DNA of 39,902 nucleotides from Nemertoderma westbladi (lineage: Eukaryota; Xenacoelomorpha; Nemertodermatida; Nemertodermatidae): NCBI GenBank assembly GCA_032718475.1, contig JAUCBJ010008180.1, forward strand, positions 1 through 39,902. The letters run 5' to 3'. Under the pieces are notes generated by a model that saw only the letters and a program-made list of their open reading frames with translations, did not search any database and was not told the origin of the DNA. The position numbers and the translations under genes are program-made. Shown piece after piece: positions 18,963-29,027 of this stretch (position 1 is its first letter; every line of letters begins with the position of its first letter).

Positions 18963-21900
18963 GTGCATGGGCCCCAACATATTAACATCAACCCCAGTAC
19001 CAAACATACCAGTGGGGGGGGGGGGGGGCAGGGTGACATTCCCCCATCACAATATCAACAATATACCCCGATAGGAGCAAGAACAACGAGACCCTTGGAT
19101 GAGAATAAGTCGTGTGACACAGAAATAGGGAGGGGGCCGCTACCCCCGATGACATATCCAGGTCAGAGAAAGTCAAGAAATAGGACGGACGAGCCGCACC
19201 AGACAGGAGAAACTATGCAGCACCCATCGAATCCATTGGAAGCGCAGGCGATGGGGATGGCCACGCTGATTGATGCGTTGAAAACGAGGATCGAGTTACC
19301 ACCCGTGGAACCATTCAAATTCGATGGGAGCAGGCCGGAAGAATATCTACAGTTTCGGCACATGTATAGTAACGAAATACTAACAAAGAACTTGACGCAG
19401 GCGGAGTGCCTAAAGTATCTGCAAGTGTACACGGGAGGCCCAGCATACGACATCGTGAGGCAATATCAAGGAATAGAGGGCGGCTTCACGACAGCATGGC
19501 GGGCACTGGATAGGGAATACGGGCACCCGGCCAAGATCATCAGGCAGACGCTGAGAGGCATAACATCGGGTGGCCTACAGGATAATCCCGTTAGCATTAA
19601 GACGTTCGCTAACAAAGTCGAAAAGGCGCTAATCGTGCTGAAGACGCTAGATGCGCCATACGAGCTCAATGCGTCCAACAACATCACCACGATAGCGCAG
19701 GCACTACCAAACTGGCTGCGCAACAAGTGGAGAAAAATTGCCTTCTCCACTCGAGATAAGAAGGGTGCGGAACCGGGTTTAGAAAAAATGTCAAACTTCT
19801 TAAACTACGAGGCTGAACTAATAACTGACCCAGTCTATAGCGAAGACAGCCTGGGAAAGGGACCGAAGACAGACTACCATAGACCGAAACCAGAGCACAA
19901 CACATCGAACGCATTACCAAGACTCAGGCAATCATTGCCATATGCAGCGACGCAGGGGACTGCAAGTCCACAGCTAGCCGAGGATAAGACAACACCATGG
20001 AACGGACAGGGAAACAATAACAACACGAATAAACATAACCCCAGTACGTCCAATAGGCAAAACCCAAACAATAAGAATAGTAGGGACTTTGGTACGAACG
20101 CAACTGCGATACGCAATGCACTGTATAAAGAGGGCTACGACCCAAAGAGCAAATGTCAGCTACACGCAAATGCGCTTCATCAAACTATGAACTGCAGGTA
20201 CTGGCAGGCGCTACCTAGGCAAGATCAGATAGATTATGCGTTCAGCAATAAAATCTGCTCGCGATGTGTAATGAGTGGACATAGAGCAAGGGAGTGCAAG
20301 GAGAAGCCAATGAAATTTGGTCAAAGGAGAGGCCAAACGATGGCGACGAGCACAGTAGGGGCGAAGAAGAGAGGAACGGTGCTACTTGGAGTAGTACCAG
20401 TACGAGTGATCGGGGAAGGCAATCGATCAGTAACAACACTAATGCTGGTTGATAGTGGAGCTGCCTTCACATTAGTCGAGGAATGGGTGGCCGAGGAGAT
20501 AGGATTGAGAACGAGGCCAAGCAGGATGGCGGTAACAACCATCTCTAGCAAAGATGAGATCCTGGAGATGAGAACAGGACGGTGCGCAATTGCAGCAGTG
20601 GCACCAGGATGCGACTATGGGGCAACCATCGACCCCATTCAAGTGATAGAGTCAATTAATATCAATGCCAGGCGGCCAACCAACATCGAGGTCGAGCAGT
20701 ATAAATTCCTGGACAACATTGACTTCTCAATCCCAGACGTGGACGTTAGGAAGGTATCCATCATAGTAGGTATGGACTGCCCAACGGCCCACGAAAGAAT
20801 GCAAACGGTCTTCGGCGAAGACAAGCAGAGTGACCCGGTGGCCATATTAACACCATTCGGGTGGACACTGAGTGGTCCAATCAAGAGCAAGATACCATTT
20901 AGGATGTCGGAGACATCAGGATGCATGTTCGCGGGAACAATGCAGGAAATGAGTGACGAGGGAGCAGAGGAGCAGCTCAAAAGACTGCTCAGACAAGATT
21001 TAGAGGGACTGAAAGAAACCGGGGTCGGGACCTCGGTAGAAGACAAACAGGCACTACAAAGCGTGGAGGAATCAATGACGTGCGATGAGGGACGGTATAC
21101 TATAGGAATGGTATGGAAACTACCGAAGATACCGCTACCCGACAATAGGGGGATGGTACTCACGAGACTCCGCAAACTGAAACAAACACTAAAACGGAGC
21201 CCCGAGAAGAATGAGTACATCCACAGAACAATTAAGAAGTACGTCGAGAAAGGATGGGCCGTGGAGTTACCGGTCGACGAGCCGAACACGGATAGAACAT
21301 ATTACCTGCCACTGCACGTGGCTTTAGATCCAAAGAAAGGTAAACTAAGGATGGTAGTCGACGCATCGGCAAAGACCGACGGAAAGTGCTTAAACGACTA
21401 CCTGTTAGAAGGCCCAAACATTTACAATTCGGGCATAGAGGTGTTACTTAGATTTCGAAATGGGAAACACGCCTTCACGTGTGACATAGAAGGCATGTTC
21501 AACCAAGTCCGTGTAACGGAAGAAGATAGTGACAGTCAACGCTTCTTATGGTATAACGGCGAAGAAGAACCGCCGATAATACCAGCATATAAGATGATAG
21601 TACAGAACATGGGGGCCAAGGCGTCTTCATTTACGACGACTATGGCAGTGAGAGACACAGTAAAGGGGAAGGAAGATAGATACAGCAGTAGGGCCGTCGA
21701 TATGATTCGACGCGGCTTCTACGTAGACGACGGAATGGAGTCTGGAAATACGGTTAAGGAGATACTGGATACAGGGCGCGAGGTTCGCGACATCCTAAAA
21801 GGATCCGGCTTTAACCTGACCAAATTCCAATCCAGTTCGGAAGAATTTATCAAAGCCATAGAGGACAGGAAACCGGAATCGACCATGGATAATCCCACAA

Positions 21901-24359
21901 CAGCCAAAGGGCAGGACATGGCGATTAAGAGAACGGAATCTCAGCAGAAGGCATTGGGAATCGTGTGGGATAGAGAGACAGACGAACTGAAGTATCAGCT
22001 GAGCCAGGAGGGCGCAGACATCCACACGAAGAGGGGCTATGTATCGTATATAGCAAGGATATACGATCCCCAAGGCCTAGCATCCCCATTATTAGTCACG
22101 GGGAAACAGATACTCAAGAGAGTATACAAATTGAAAGATGAGTGGGACGTAGAGGTACCAGAGGAAATCAAGAAGCAGTGGAGCAAATGGACAGGAAACT
22201 TGGAGAAGATGGGAACATACAATATGCCCCGAGTGTATTTCCCGGATGGGAACATGACGAATCTGGACCTACACATGTTCTCCGACGCGTTGTTGGAAGC
22301 GTACGGAGCGGCACTCTACTTAGTACAACGAGAGGGGGCTCATAAGCCAAGGCTAGCCTTTAGCAAAGCAAAGTCAACGCCGCCAGATTCAGCATCAGTT
22401 CCCAAGTTAGAATTGACAGCTGCGAGACTAGGAGTTAGAGCCAAAGCCTACCTAGTCGATACTATTCCCAACATAGTGGAGACACACTACTGGACGGACT
22501 CCATGGTAGTGCTTGGTTGGCTACACAATGAAAGGATGAGATACCCGATATTCGTCGCGGATAGAGTGGACGAAATAAGGGCGAGTACAGAACTGGAAAG
22601 GTGGCACTACTGCCCAACAGACGAGAACCCAGCGGACTTGCTGTCGAGGGGCGTGGAACGCCACACTTTCCTGAAGAAGGAGGTATTGTGGCAACATGGG
22701 CCACAATTTCTGAGCGATAAGGAGGCCTGGCCGCCGATGAGAAAGGTGGAGCCGGGCTCGGAAGTAGTATCAGAAGGAGAAGAGGGAGATTCAGAGGGAG
22801 AAGAGATATACTCCCAGATGGTAAGGGAGATTAGGGACGTGCAACCAGGAAAGGAACTGTGCGATAACCCGACGGATAAACTCCTCAGCTACAGTTCTAG
22901 TTGGTATAAGACCAAGAAACTAGTGGCGTACTGGAGAGCCTTCGGGAATTTCCTTGCGGGAGTTGGCAAGGACAAGAAGATCAGAACAACCATAGATCTG
23001 GATGGAGCGGCCAAGGCAGTGATCCGCTATGAACAACGGAAGAACTACGGCGACGAGGTGGAACGCGTCGGTAACCGACAGCACCTCCGACGGGACAGCG
23101 AGCTGATTACGCTGTCGCCACAACTCAATGACGACGGGATTCTAGTAATGAATTCTAGGGTGGGATACAACAACAGCATAGTGGTACCACCGAAACCCAT
23201 CATCATTCCTACAGGATCGCCAATAGTCCACCAGATTATATGGGACTCCCACAAATCGATATTGCATGGGGGCACCAACCGAACCCTCGCAGAGATAAGG
23301 AGGACCTATTGGGTCAAACAATTAAGGAAGAAGGTTAAAGCGGTAGTGGGGCAGTGCCAGACCTGCCGACGGGCGAAGAAGGAGCGAGCCGTACAGGAGA
23401 TGGCGCCACTACCGGCGAGTAGGGTAAGACAGCACGACCCGCCATTTACGCATTGCGGTGTGGACATGTTCGGGCCGATCAAGATCAAAGTGATGCGACA
23501 CACGGAGAAACGCTACGGCATTATCTTCGTATGCAACAATACGCGGGCGGTAGGGATAGAACTCGCCCAAGATGCAACCGCATCAGCGTTCATTAACGCC
23601 TTAGAAAGGTTTAGGGACCGCAAAGGTGGGACGATCGCAGTGATATACAGCGACAATGGCACCAACTTTGTGGGCGCAGAGAGTGAGATGGCAGAGGCCT
23701 TGGACATCTTGGAGGGAGAAGAAGTCAGGGCAGCCATGAGACGACGACAAGTAAAGTGGGAGAGAAGGACGCCGTATGCACCACATACACTAGGATGCGT
23801 CGAGAGACTGGTGGGCAGTTCAAAGCGTCTAATGACGAAGCTAATGAACACCCACATGGTCACTGAGGATGTCTTACGGACAGTACTTGCGAAGTGCGAG
23901 GGGATCATTAATAGCAGACCGCTATATCCGGAGAATGATGACCCTGAGTCACTAGACGTGCTAACGCCTAGCCATTTCCTAATGGAAAGGCCAACGACCA
24001 TCGATATGCGGGGTGTAGACCCAGATGACATACACTCCCACCAAAGTTGGAAAGTCGCTAAAGCAATAAGCGCAGAGTATTGGAGGAGGTGGGTCGAGGA
24101 ATACCTACCCACGCTCCATAAGCGAAGCAAGTGGAGGAAGCCGAACAGGGAGTTAAGAGAGGGAGATCTCGTAATCGTTACGGATGATACTATCATCAAC
24201 AACCAATGGCGGTTGGCGAGAGTTGTAGGCACCTACTCCGACGAGGACGGAAGAGTCCGATCGGTAGAAGTGCGGATAGGTGGAAAGATAGGTGCGAAGG
24301 ACAGAAAAACCTACAGTAGAGCTGTAGGTAAATGCTGTCTATTAGAAGGGGCACCTTAG
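18963..24359 (+). CDS. gag-pol: BEL/Pao Gag-Pol polyprotein
   Basis: The open frame has 1,798 codons. The first codon at 18963 is GTG, directly after a stop; the first in-frame ATG is 19149. Residues count from 18963. A DUF1759-like Pao gag domain is at about 112-280 and a CCHC knuckle at C432/C435/H440/C445. The aspartic protease motif is VDSGAAF (about 495-501), DSG instead of DTG. The reverse transcriptase has D841 (FTCDIEG) and YVDD at 920-923. RNase H has D1108, E1150 and D1179. Integrase has H1430/H1435/C1465/C1468 and the catalytic triad D1501, D1564, E1614. A DUF5641-like C-terminus starts near 1680. All key residues are present, so this copy could be active. A different start, ATG 18967 in another frame, runs into 15 G at 19014-19028, where a -1 slip would enter this frame. 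Confidence 0.95.
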   Translation: MHGPQHININPSTKHTSGGGGGQGDIPPSQYQQYTPIGARTTRPLDENKSCDTEIGRGPLPPMTYPGQRKSRNRTDEPHQTGETMQHPSNPLEAQAMGMATLIDALKTRIELPPVEPFKFDGSRPEEYLQFRHMYSNEILTKNLTQAECLKYLQVYTGGPAYDIVRQYQGIEGGFTTAWRALDREYGHPAKIIRQTLRGITSGGLQDNPVSIKTFANKVEKALIVLKTLDAPYELNASNNITTIAQALPNWLRNKWRKIAFSTRDKKGAEPGLEKMSNFLNYEAELITDPVYSEDSLGKGPKTDYHRPKPEHNTSNALPRLRQSLPYAATQGTASPQLAEDKTTPWNGQGNNNNTNKHNPSTSNRQNPNNKNSRDFGTNATAIRNALYKEGYDPKSKCQLHANALHQTMNCRYWQALPRQDQIDYAFSNKICSRCVMSGHRARECKEKPMKFGQRRGQTMATSTVGAKKRGTVLLGVVPVRVIGEGNRSVTTLMLVDSGAAFTLVEEWVAEEIGLRTRPSRMAVTTISSKDEILEMRTGRCAIAAVAPGCDYGATIDPIQVIESININARRPTNIEVEQYKFLDNIDFSIPDVDVRKVSIIVGMDCPTAHERMQTVFGEDKQSDPVAILTPFGWTLSGPIKSKIPFRMSETSGCMFAGTMQEMSDEGAEEQLKRLLRQDLEGLKETGVGTSVEDKQALQSVEESMTCDEGRYTIGMVWKLPKIPLPDNRGMVLTRLRKLKQTLKRSPEKNEYIHRTIKKYVEKGWAVELPVDEPNTDRTYYLPLHVALDPKKGKLRMVVDASAKTDGKCLNDYLLEGPNIYNSGIEVLLRFRNGKHAFTCDIEGMFNQVRVTEEDSDSQRFLWYNGEEEPPIIPAYKMIVQNMGAKASSFTTTMAVRDTVKGKEDRYSSRAVDMIRRGFYVDDGMESGNTVKEILDTGREVRDILKGSGFNLTKFQSSSEEFIKAIEDRKPESTMDNPTTAKGQDMAIKRTESQQKALGIVWDRETDELKYQLSQEGADIHTKRGYVSYIARIYDPQGLASPLLVTGKQILKRVYKLKDEWDVEVPEEIKKQWSKWTGNLEKMGTYNMPRVYFPDGNMTNLDLHMFSDALLEAYGAALYLVQREGAHKPRLAFSKAKSTPPDSASVPKLELTAARLGVRAKAYLVDTIPNIVETHYWTDSMVVLGWLHNERMRYPIFVADRVDEIRASTELERWHYCPTDENPADLLSRGVERHTFLKKEVLWQHGPQFLSDKEAWPPMRKVEPGSEVVSEGEEGDSEGEEIYSQMVREIRDVQPGKELCDNPTDKLLSYSSSWYKTKKLVAYWRAFGNFLAGVGKDKKIRTTIDLDGAAKAVIRYEQRKNYGDEVERVGNRQHLRRDSELITLSPQLNDDGILVMNSRVGYNNSIVVPPKPIIIPTGSPIVHQIIWDSHKSILHGGTNRTLAEIRRTYWVKQLRKKVKAVVGQCQTCRRAKKERAVQEMAPLPASRVRQHDPPFTHCGVDMFGPIKIKVMRHTEKRYGIIFVCNNTRAVGIELAQDATASAFINALERFRDRKGGTIAVIYSDNGTNFVGAESEMAEALDILEGEEVRAAMRRRQVKWERRTPYAPHTLGCVERLVGSSKRLMTKLMNTHMVTEDVLRTVLAKCEGIINSRPLYPENDDPESLDVLTPSHFLMERPTTIDMRGVDPDDIHSHQSWKVAKAISAEYWRRWVEEYLPTLHKRSKWRKPNRELREGDLVIVTDDTIINNQWRLARVVGTYSDEDGRVRSVEVRIGGKIGAKDRKTYSRAVGKCCLLEGAP
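19014..19028 (+). other. Run of 15 G near the start of gag-pol
   Basis: A homopolymer lies between the out-of-frame ATG at 18967 and the gag domain. A -1 shift here joins the frame of that ATG to gag-pol. It is either a possible slippage site or a place where assembly may have miscounted. Confidence 0.5.
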
Positions 24360-24465
24360 CAAAGTTAGAGAAAAGTTTAGTCGTCCAAGTTTTGGACTGA
24401 GGGGGGTGGGATTGAGGGCGAGACGCCCTTCCCACAAACAAAAAAAAATAAAATAAAAATAAAAT

Positions 24466-25305
24466 AATGGTACATAGTAGGTACGCAGTTAGTAGGCAGA
24501 AGGTATGTAGTACCTAGTTAGTTAGTAGGTACGTAGTACCTAGAGTTAGTTAGTTAGTTAGTAGGTACGTAGTACCTAGAGTTGGTTAGTTAGTTAGTAG
24601 GTACGTAGTACCTAGAGCTAGTTAGTTAGTTAGTGGGTACGTAGTACCTAGAGTTAGTTAGTTAGTTAGTAGGTACGTAGTACCTAGAGTTAGTTAGAGA
24701 GTTAGTAGGTACGTAGTACCTAGAGCTAGTTAGTTAGTTAGTGGGTACGTGGTACCTAGAGTTAGTTAGTTAGTTAGTAGGTACGTAGTACCTAGAGTTA
24801 GTTAGAGAGTTAGTAGGTACGTAGTACCTAGTTAGAGAGTTAGTAGGTACGTAGTACCTAGTTAGAGAGTTAGTAGGTACGTAGTACCTAGTTAGAGAGT
24901 TAGTAGGTACGTAGTACCTAGTCAGAGAGTTAGTAGGTACGTAGTACCTAGTTAGAGAAGTTAGTCAAGAGGTACGTAGTACCTAGTTAGAGAGTTAGTA
25001 GGTACGTAGTACCTAGTTAGAGAGTTAGTAGGTACGTAGTACCTAGTTAGAGAGTTAGTAGGTACGTAGTACCTAGTCAGAGAGTTAGTAGGTACGTAGT
25101 ACCTAGTTAGAGAAGTTAGTCAAGAGGTACGTATTACCTAGTTAGTTAGTTAGTCAAAGAAGAGTTAGAGGGTACGTAGTACCGTTAGTTAGAGTTAGAG
25201 TTAGAGGGTACGTAGTACCGTTAGTTAGAGTTAGAGTTAGAGGGTACGTAGTACCGTTAGTCAGAGTTAGAGTTAGAGGGTACGTAGTACCATTAGTTAG
25301 AGAGA
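24466..25305. repeat. Tandem array of GGTACGTAGTACC hairpins between pol and ORF3
   Basis: About 27 units each contain GGTACGTAGTACC, a 5-bp perfect stem (GGTAC/GTACC) with a GTA loop. They are joined by spacers of TAGTTAGTTAGTTAGT or TAGTTAGAGAGTTAGT type, giving periods of about 30-38 bases. A higher-order repeat of about 156 bases is visible (compare 24920-24975 with 25076-25131). It begins about 110 bases after the gag-pol stop and has no open frame of note. Chains of identical small hairpins could act in RNA packaging, RNA stability or expression of the downstream ORF (inference). Confidence 0.95.
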
Positions 25306-25800
25306 GAGAGAGTAAGAGGTAGAAGGGTATATAAGATATAGATATTAGTTAGCAGTAAGTAGTGTTAGTAGCGAGAGGGGGGGCATATGAGTACAGCTGG
25401 ATAAATCGTGTGGCCACACGACGCATACTGCTGTACTGCATAGACCCACAGAGTAGGCCAGAATGTGGATTAGAGAATAGAGTAATCCATAGGCAGTAGT
25501 AAGTAGTAGGACAGTAGAATCAAAGTAAATAAAATAAATAAATAGAATAGGGCTAAAAATTGTAAAATAGTGGCAACACAAGGGAAGTTATTCTAGAACA
25601 TAATAAAAGTAACGGACAGAAATTGTAAATTACGCTCATTTACTAGCTTCAAAATTAATTAGGAATAATTTAGGTTAAAAGGCGCAGTTAAGTAGGAAAT
25701 AGGCCATTATCGAACTGTACAGAACATCCTAGATACATCACTCATCTGTATTGCGCCTTGGTAAGGCACCACCTTGCAGGTGAGCGAGTGAACGTTCGGA
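25306..25800. promoter_or_regulatory. Leader of ORF3 with TATA-like, poly(A)-like and splice-like motifs
   Basis: This stretch has no coding frame. It contains a consensus-like TATATAAG at 25328-25335, three overlapping AATAAA hexamers at 25528-25542, and splice-like signals close to ORF3 (GGTAAG at 25760-25765 and TTGCAG followed by GTGAGC at 25774-25785). ORF3 is far from the 5' LTR, so it needs its own transcript, made by splicing or from an internal promoter. These motifs are candidates for that, but each is short and could occur by chance. Confidence 0.35.
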
Positions 25801-28404
25801 ATGGCGAGTAAGTTGATCAGAAAGAGAAAGGCGGAGTCAGGAGGAAAGGAGATACTGGTGGATTTCACCGAGAGGCATCCGGAAGAGAAGACGGGAGGAT
25901 ACTACGAGAGGTTGGAAAGGGGTCACGCGGCACGAGCGCTGCAGGATCACTTCCGGGAGACGCACGAACAGCGGCTGGTCGGGACCTACGGGACCCCGTC
26001 GCTGGACAACGCGATCTTCCAACACTTCCACTACGTGGTAAAAGGGGACGAGGCGAAGTTCGGGATTCCGAAATACCCGAGGGAATCACCGAGGAAGGAC
26101 TGGAAGAGATTCATAGAGTCCGTCAACAGAGGAGGATATATGATCCTAGATGACGAGGGAACCGTGGAAGACGAGGCGGGTTCGAGACGAGGAACGGCAG
26201 GGTCGGCCAGGACCATACTCCTACATTTGGCCGCGCCAAATGGGGACATCTTCTTATTCGACCTAGGGACGTATGGGAAGAAGGACGGACCGAAATTAGA
26301 CCGATTACCGAAAGCGGTACAAGTCTTAGTAAGAGAGAAGTCGACGACGAAAGTGGGATCGGCGATTCGCGAGGACGCGGAGAGGATCATCGGTCCGGAC
26401 GCCACCAACCTCCTGGATATGCAGAAAGTCTTTATGGCCATGACGGCACCGGATGGATTGGGGGTAGTCGAAAACACAGGCCAATGCGGGGCGGTGGCGA
26501 TGGGCCAATTATTGGGGCTCGTATGCCACAAACCGATGGACTGGGGGAAGTTTAGGGAAGAATACGGAGCAGAACTAGCGAACTCGCTAAAGTGGGGAGC
26601 GAGACCGGGAAAGCAGGAGGTATATCAGTTCCGCAGGGGAGCGATAAAGGTATATCAGAAGCGATATATCCTGCAGGAGGACTGGATGATGATAAGTTTG
26701 CTTAACTTATTCATGACCGTGATTATCGAGAGGGAACCAGGGGCATTTCTGTTATCGGGATCACCCCTAAGCTACAGGAGAGCCTTTAAAGTGGCCTTTG
26801 ACGGTCTGGTAGACCACCCGGGGCTGAAGGGCGAGTCGGTGTACTACAACAGCCGACATCTGGTAGACGGGGAGACAGATACACCGTATCAGAGATGGGA
26901 GCAGCTAGAGACGGATAGACGAGAAGCAAAGCGACTGGAAGAAGTCGCTAGACGGGAGAGGATAGAAGCAGAGGAGAGGGAAGAGGAGGCCAGGACACAG
27001 AGTTACGGCTTCGAGGAACAGGCGGGCCTAGACGAACTTCATTGGACTTCGTCAGGGAGTTCGGGGGAGTCTCTAGGGCGAGAATTGGGATGGACGGTGG
27101 GATCGCCGAAACAGTCGACGTCGGGGTTGCAAACGATGCCCATACCAGCGGGCGCCGAGGGCGACCAACCGCCAAGGAAGTTAAGGGAGCTAGAGGGATG
27201 GAGAGCTACGGGCGAGAGCCAAGGCGGGAAGGGACATAGTGGATCCATCGGGATACCGGGATTGGAGACACTACCGGAAGAGGAGGACGACGACGACGAG
27301 TTCGGAGAGATGCCGCCCATCGAGAGGATAGGCCACTCGGACACGGACTGGGTTGGCGGAAGGGTGGTGACGGCCAGTGGGGCGAGGGCCTTCTGGAACA
27401 GATCCGGCAAGCGGACCTGGGTGCACGAGGAGCCGGCGATGGATTTCGCGGGGAGCACCATCAGGTTGGGCGAGCAACCGGGGACGGCACCACGGATAGT
27501 ATTCGGGGAGACGATGCCCGAGAGGGGCGGAGAGATCGACGTAGACAGGGAGACCAACGTAGAGAAGTTCGCCTACCAGCGACTCCACAGACCGCGGAGA
27601 TCGCTTGGGACGAAAGACGAGGTGGGACGGGAGACATTGGTACTCGGCTGCGACTACTGTGGGAGACAGACCCATCGGGAAAGCAGCTGCCTATACCGGT
27701 TCCAACAGGGAACCTTTTGTCTCTACTGCAGAGAACCAAGCCACAGGATGGGGGCGTGTCCACGGTTGCATAACCGATGTCCAAAGTGCCACTTTCGGGG
27801 ACACTACGGACGCGAGTGCGACTGGATGAACGACGAGGAGAAGTTCACGAGATTCGAGGAGTGGGCCGACGTCGGGGCCATGACGCGCCAGCGCATGAAG
27901 GCCCAGGAGTTCAAGTGGGGTTTCTTCCTTATCAATCAGGAGACTCACATGGAAATCATAAAGCGGAGGCTACCGTTTACCTACCAAGAGGTAGCAACGG
28001 CGGCGTCGTACGCTGGAGTGATGAACACGCAAAGGTATCTGGACAGGTGGACGCCAGAGAACCGAAGGGAGTTTAGGGATTTCTTGGCGGAGCACGTACC
28101 AAAGGCAATGAAAATGATCCTATGGGACGCCACTAGAGGGAGACAACCGGGCCATTCTGAGGGGCCACCGGCGAAGCGATATCGGGCACTAATAACACCA
28201 GCGCCCAAGGAGCCAACGACCGGGATCAGCAAGGAAGTGGCGGCGAAGGTCCGAAAGCAGAAAGCGGATGATGCCAGAGGAACGGTGATAACCAAGAAAT
28301 CGACCCAGGGAAGAGGACGCCAGGGGGAACTACCCCCGGAGGAACAGATAGGTTCCCAGAGTCGAGGGAGAGAGACTGGGACTTGGACGTGGTACGCCTG
28401 GTAG
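25801..28404 (+). CDS. BEL accessory ORF3: DEDD 3'-5' exonuclease-like domain plus three CCHC zinc knuckles
   Basis: 867 residues with an ATG start, in the position where env occurs in some LTR elements, but without a signal peptide or membrane segment. Residues about 105-310 read like a WRN/EXD-type DEDD exonuclease. ILDDEG at 115-120 gives the D117-x-E119 pair, LLHLAAPNGDIFLFDL matches the second strands, KVGSAIREDAERI gives D192, LLDMQKVF matches the N-V-x-D-T-Q region, and LQEDWMMISLL gives D294. The usual Tyr four residues before the last Asp is replaced (Ile290), though Tyr289 is adjacent. An acidic stretch follows (494-500). Three perfect C-x2-C-x4-H-x4-C knuckles come next: C617/C620/H625/C630, C640/C643/H648/C653 and C660/C663/H668/C673. 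The C-terminus is basic. The exonuclease call is by eye; the knuckles are certain and indicate RNA or DNA binding. Confidence 0.8.
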   Translation: MASKLIRKRKAESGGKEILVDFTERHPEEKTGGYYERLERGHAARALQDHFRETHEQRLVGTYGTPSLDNAIFQHFHYVVKGDEAKFGIPKYPRESPRKDWKRFIESVNRGGYMILDDEGTVEDEAGSRRGTAGSARTILLHLAAPNGDIFLFDLGTYGKKDGPKLDRLPKAVQVLVREKSTTKVGSAIREDAERIIGPDATNLLDMQKVFMAMTAPDGLGVVENTGQCGAVAMGQLLGLVCHKPMDWGKFREEYGAELANSLKWGARPGKQEVYQFRRGAIKVYQKRYILQEDWMMISLLNLFMTVIIEREPGAFLLSGSPLSYRRAFKVAFDGLVDHPGLKGESVYYNSRHLVDGETDTPYQRWEQLETDRREAKRLEEVARRERIEAEEREEEARTQSYGFEEQAGLDELHWTSSGSSGESLGRELGWTVGSPKQSTSGLQTMPIPAGAEGDQPPRKLRELEGWRATGESQGGKGHSGSIGIPGLETLPEEEDDDDEFGEMPPIERIGHSDTDWVGGRVVTASGARAFWNRSGKRTWVHEEPAMDFAGSTIRLGEQPGTAPRIVFGETMPERGGEIDVDRETNVEKFAYQRLHRPRRSLGTKDEVGRETLVLGCDYCGRQTHRESSCLYRFQQGTFCLYCREPSHRMGACPRLHNRCPKCHFRGHYGRECDWMNDEEKFTRFEEWADVGAMTRQRMKAQEFKWGFFLINQETHMEIIKRRLPFTYQEVATAASYAGVMNTQRYLDRWTPENRREFRDFLAEHVPKAMKMILWDATRGRQPGHSEGPPAKRYRALITPAPKEPTTGISKEVAAKVRKQKADDARGTVITKKSTQGRGRQGELPPEEQIGSQSRGRETGTWTWYAW

Positions 28405-28592
28405 GCGCCGCGTGGGATGTACGAACTATTAAGTACAAATTCAATTAATGCAAAATAATCATATAAGTGCAATTTGTATGTACGTACGTAGTAATTAGTA
28501 ATCTAGAAATATATACGTTCGGAGTAAGTACTATAGTCATACAACCTTTCTCAATTAGCTACTGGGACTGGGGGATAACTGACTATGGCACT

Positions 28593-28745
28593 ATGGACGA
28601 GACACCAGACAATTTCACACTTCTTGAGTGCGACGGCACGAGAGGGGGGGGGGGGAGATTCGTCAGAAGGGAAGAGACAGTCGAAGTGAGGTTGAGGAAC
28701 GGAATAATAGTGCGGAGTGCGGAGAGAGTGCGGACGCAATTCTAG
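28593..28745 (+). CDS. Possible small ORF after ORF3
   Basis: The ATG at 28593 opens about 50 codons, including glycines from 12 G at 28644-28655 and a charged C-terminus (VEVRLRNGIIVRSAERVR). The frame extends upstream without an ATG. There is no recognised family. It may be only the 3' untranslated part of the element. Confidence 0.25.
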   Translation: MDETPDNFTLLECDGTRGGGGRFVRREETVEVRLRNGIIVRSAERVRTQF

Positions 28746-29027
28746 TGTGGGGGGGGGAAGAATAAGAGGCTGAGTGAGGGACGAGGAGGTCCGAGTGTGA
28801 GAGAGTTAGAATGAGAGTGAAGAAGAGATAGGGCGGAAGTGTTGGGGAAACAAAAGTTGCGTGAGAGGCGAGCACGATCGGCCCGACATGAGACGCCAGG
28901 CACACAGGGTAGTGTTATCATACCCATAGGGGGCGGCCTGGAAAGCCGACTCCGAGAGAAAAGAATTCCACCCCACACCCGATACTAGATCGGGATCCAG
29001 CGGGATTGTAGCGCACTTTTTTGGTTG
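28746..29027. other. 3' untranslated region of the BEL element
   Basis: Purine-rich sequence with further G runs (28747-28756). No coding frame can be supported. It leads into the hairpin and polypurine tract before the 3' LTR. Confidence 0.5.

Noticed and set aside
24466-25305. CRISPR-like appearance: short palindromic repeats with spacers
   Set aside because: Spacers are near-identical and the array lies inside a eukaryotic retrotransposon with no cas genes. It is a minisatellite.
25801-28404. ORF3 as an envelope protein because of its position after pol
   Set aside because: There is no signal peptide, membrane helix or glycoprotein-like cysteine pattern. The zinc knuckles point to nucleic-acid binding.
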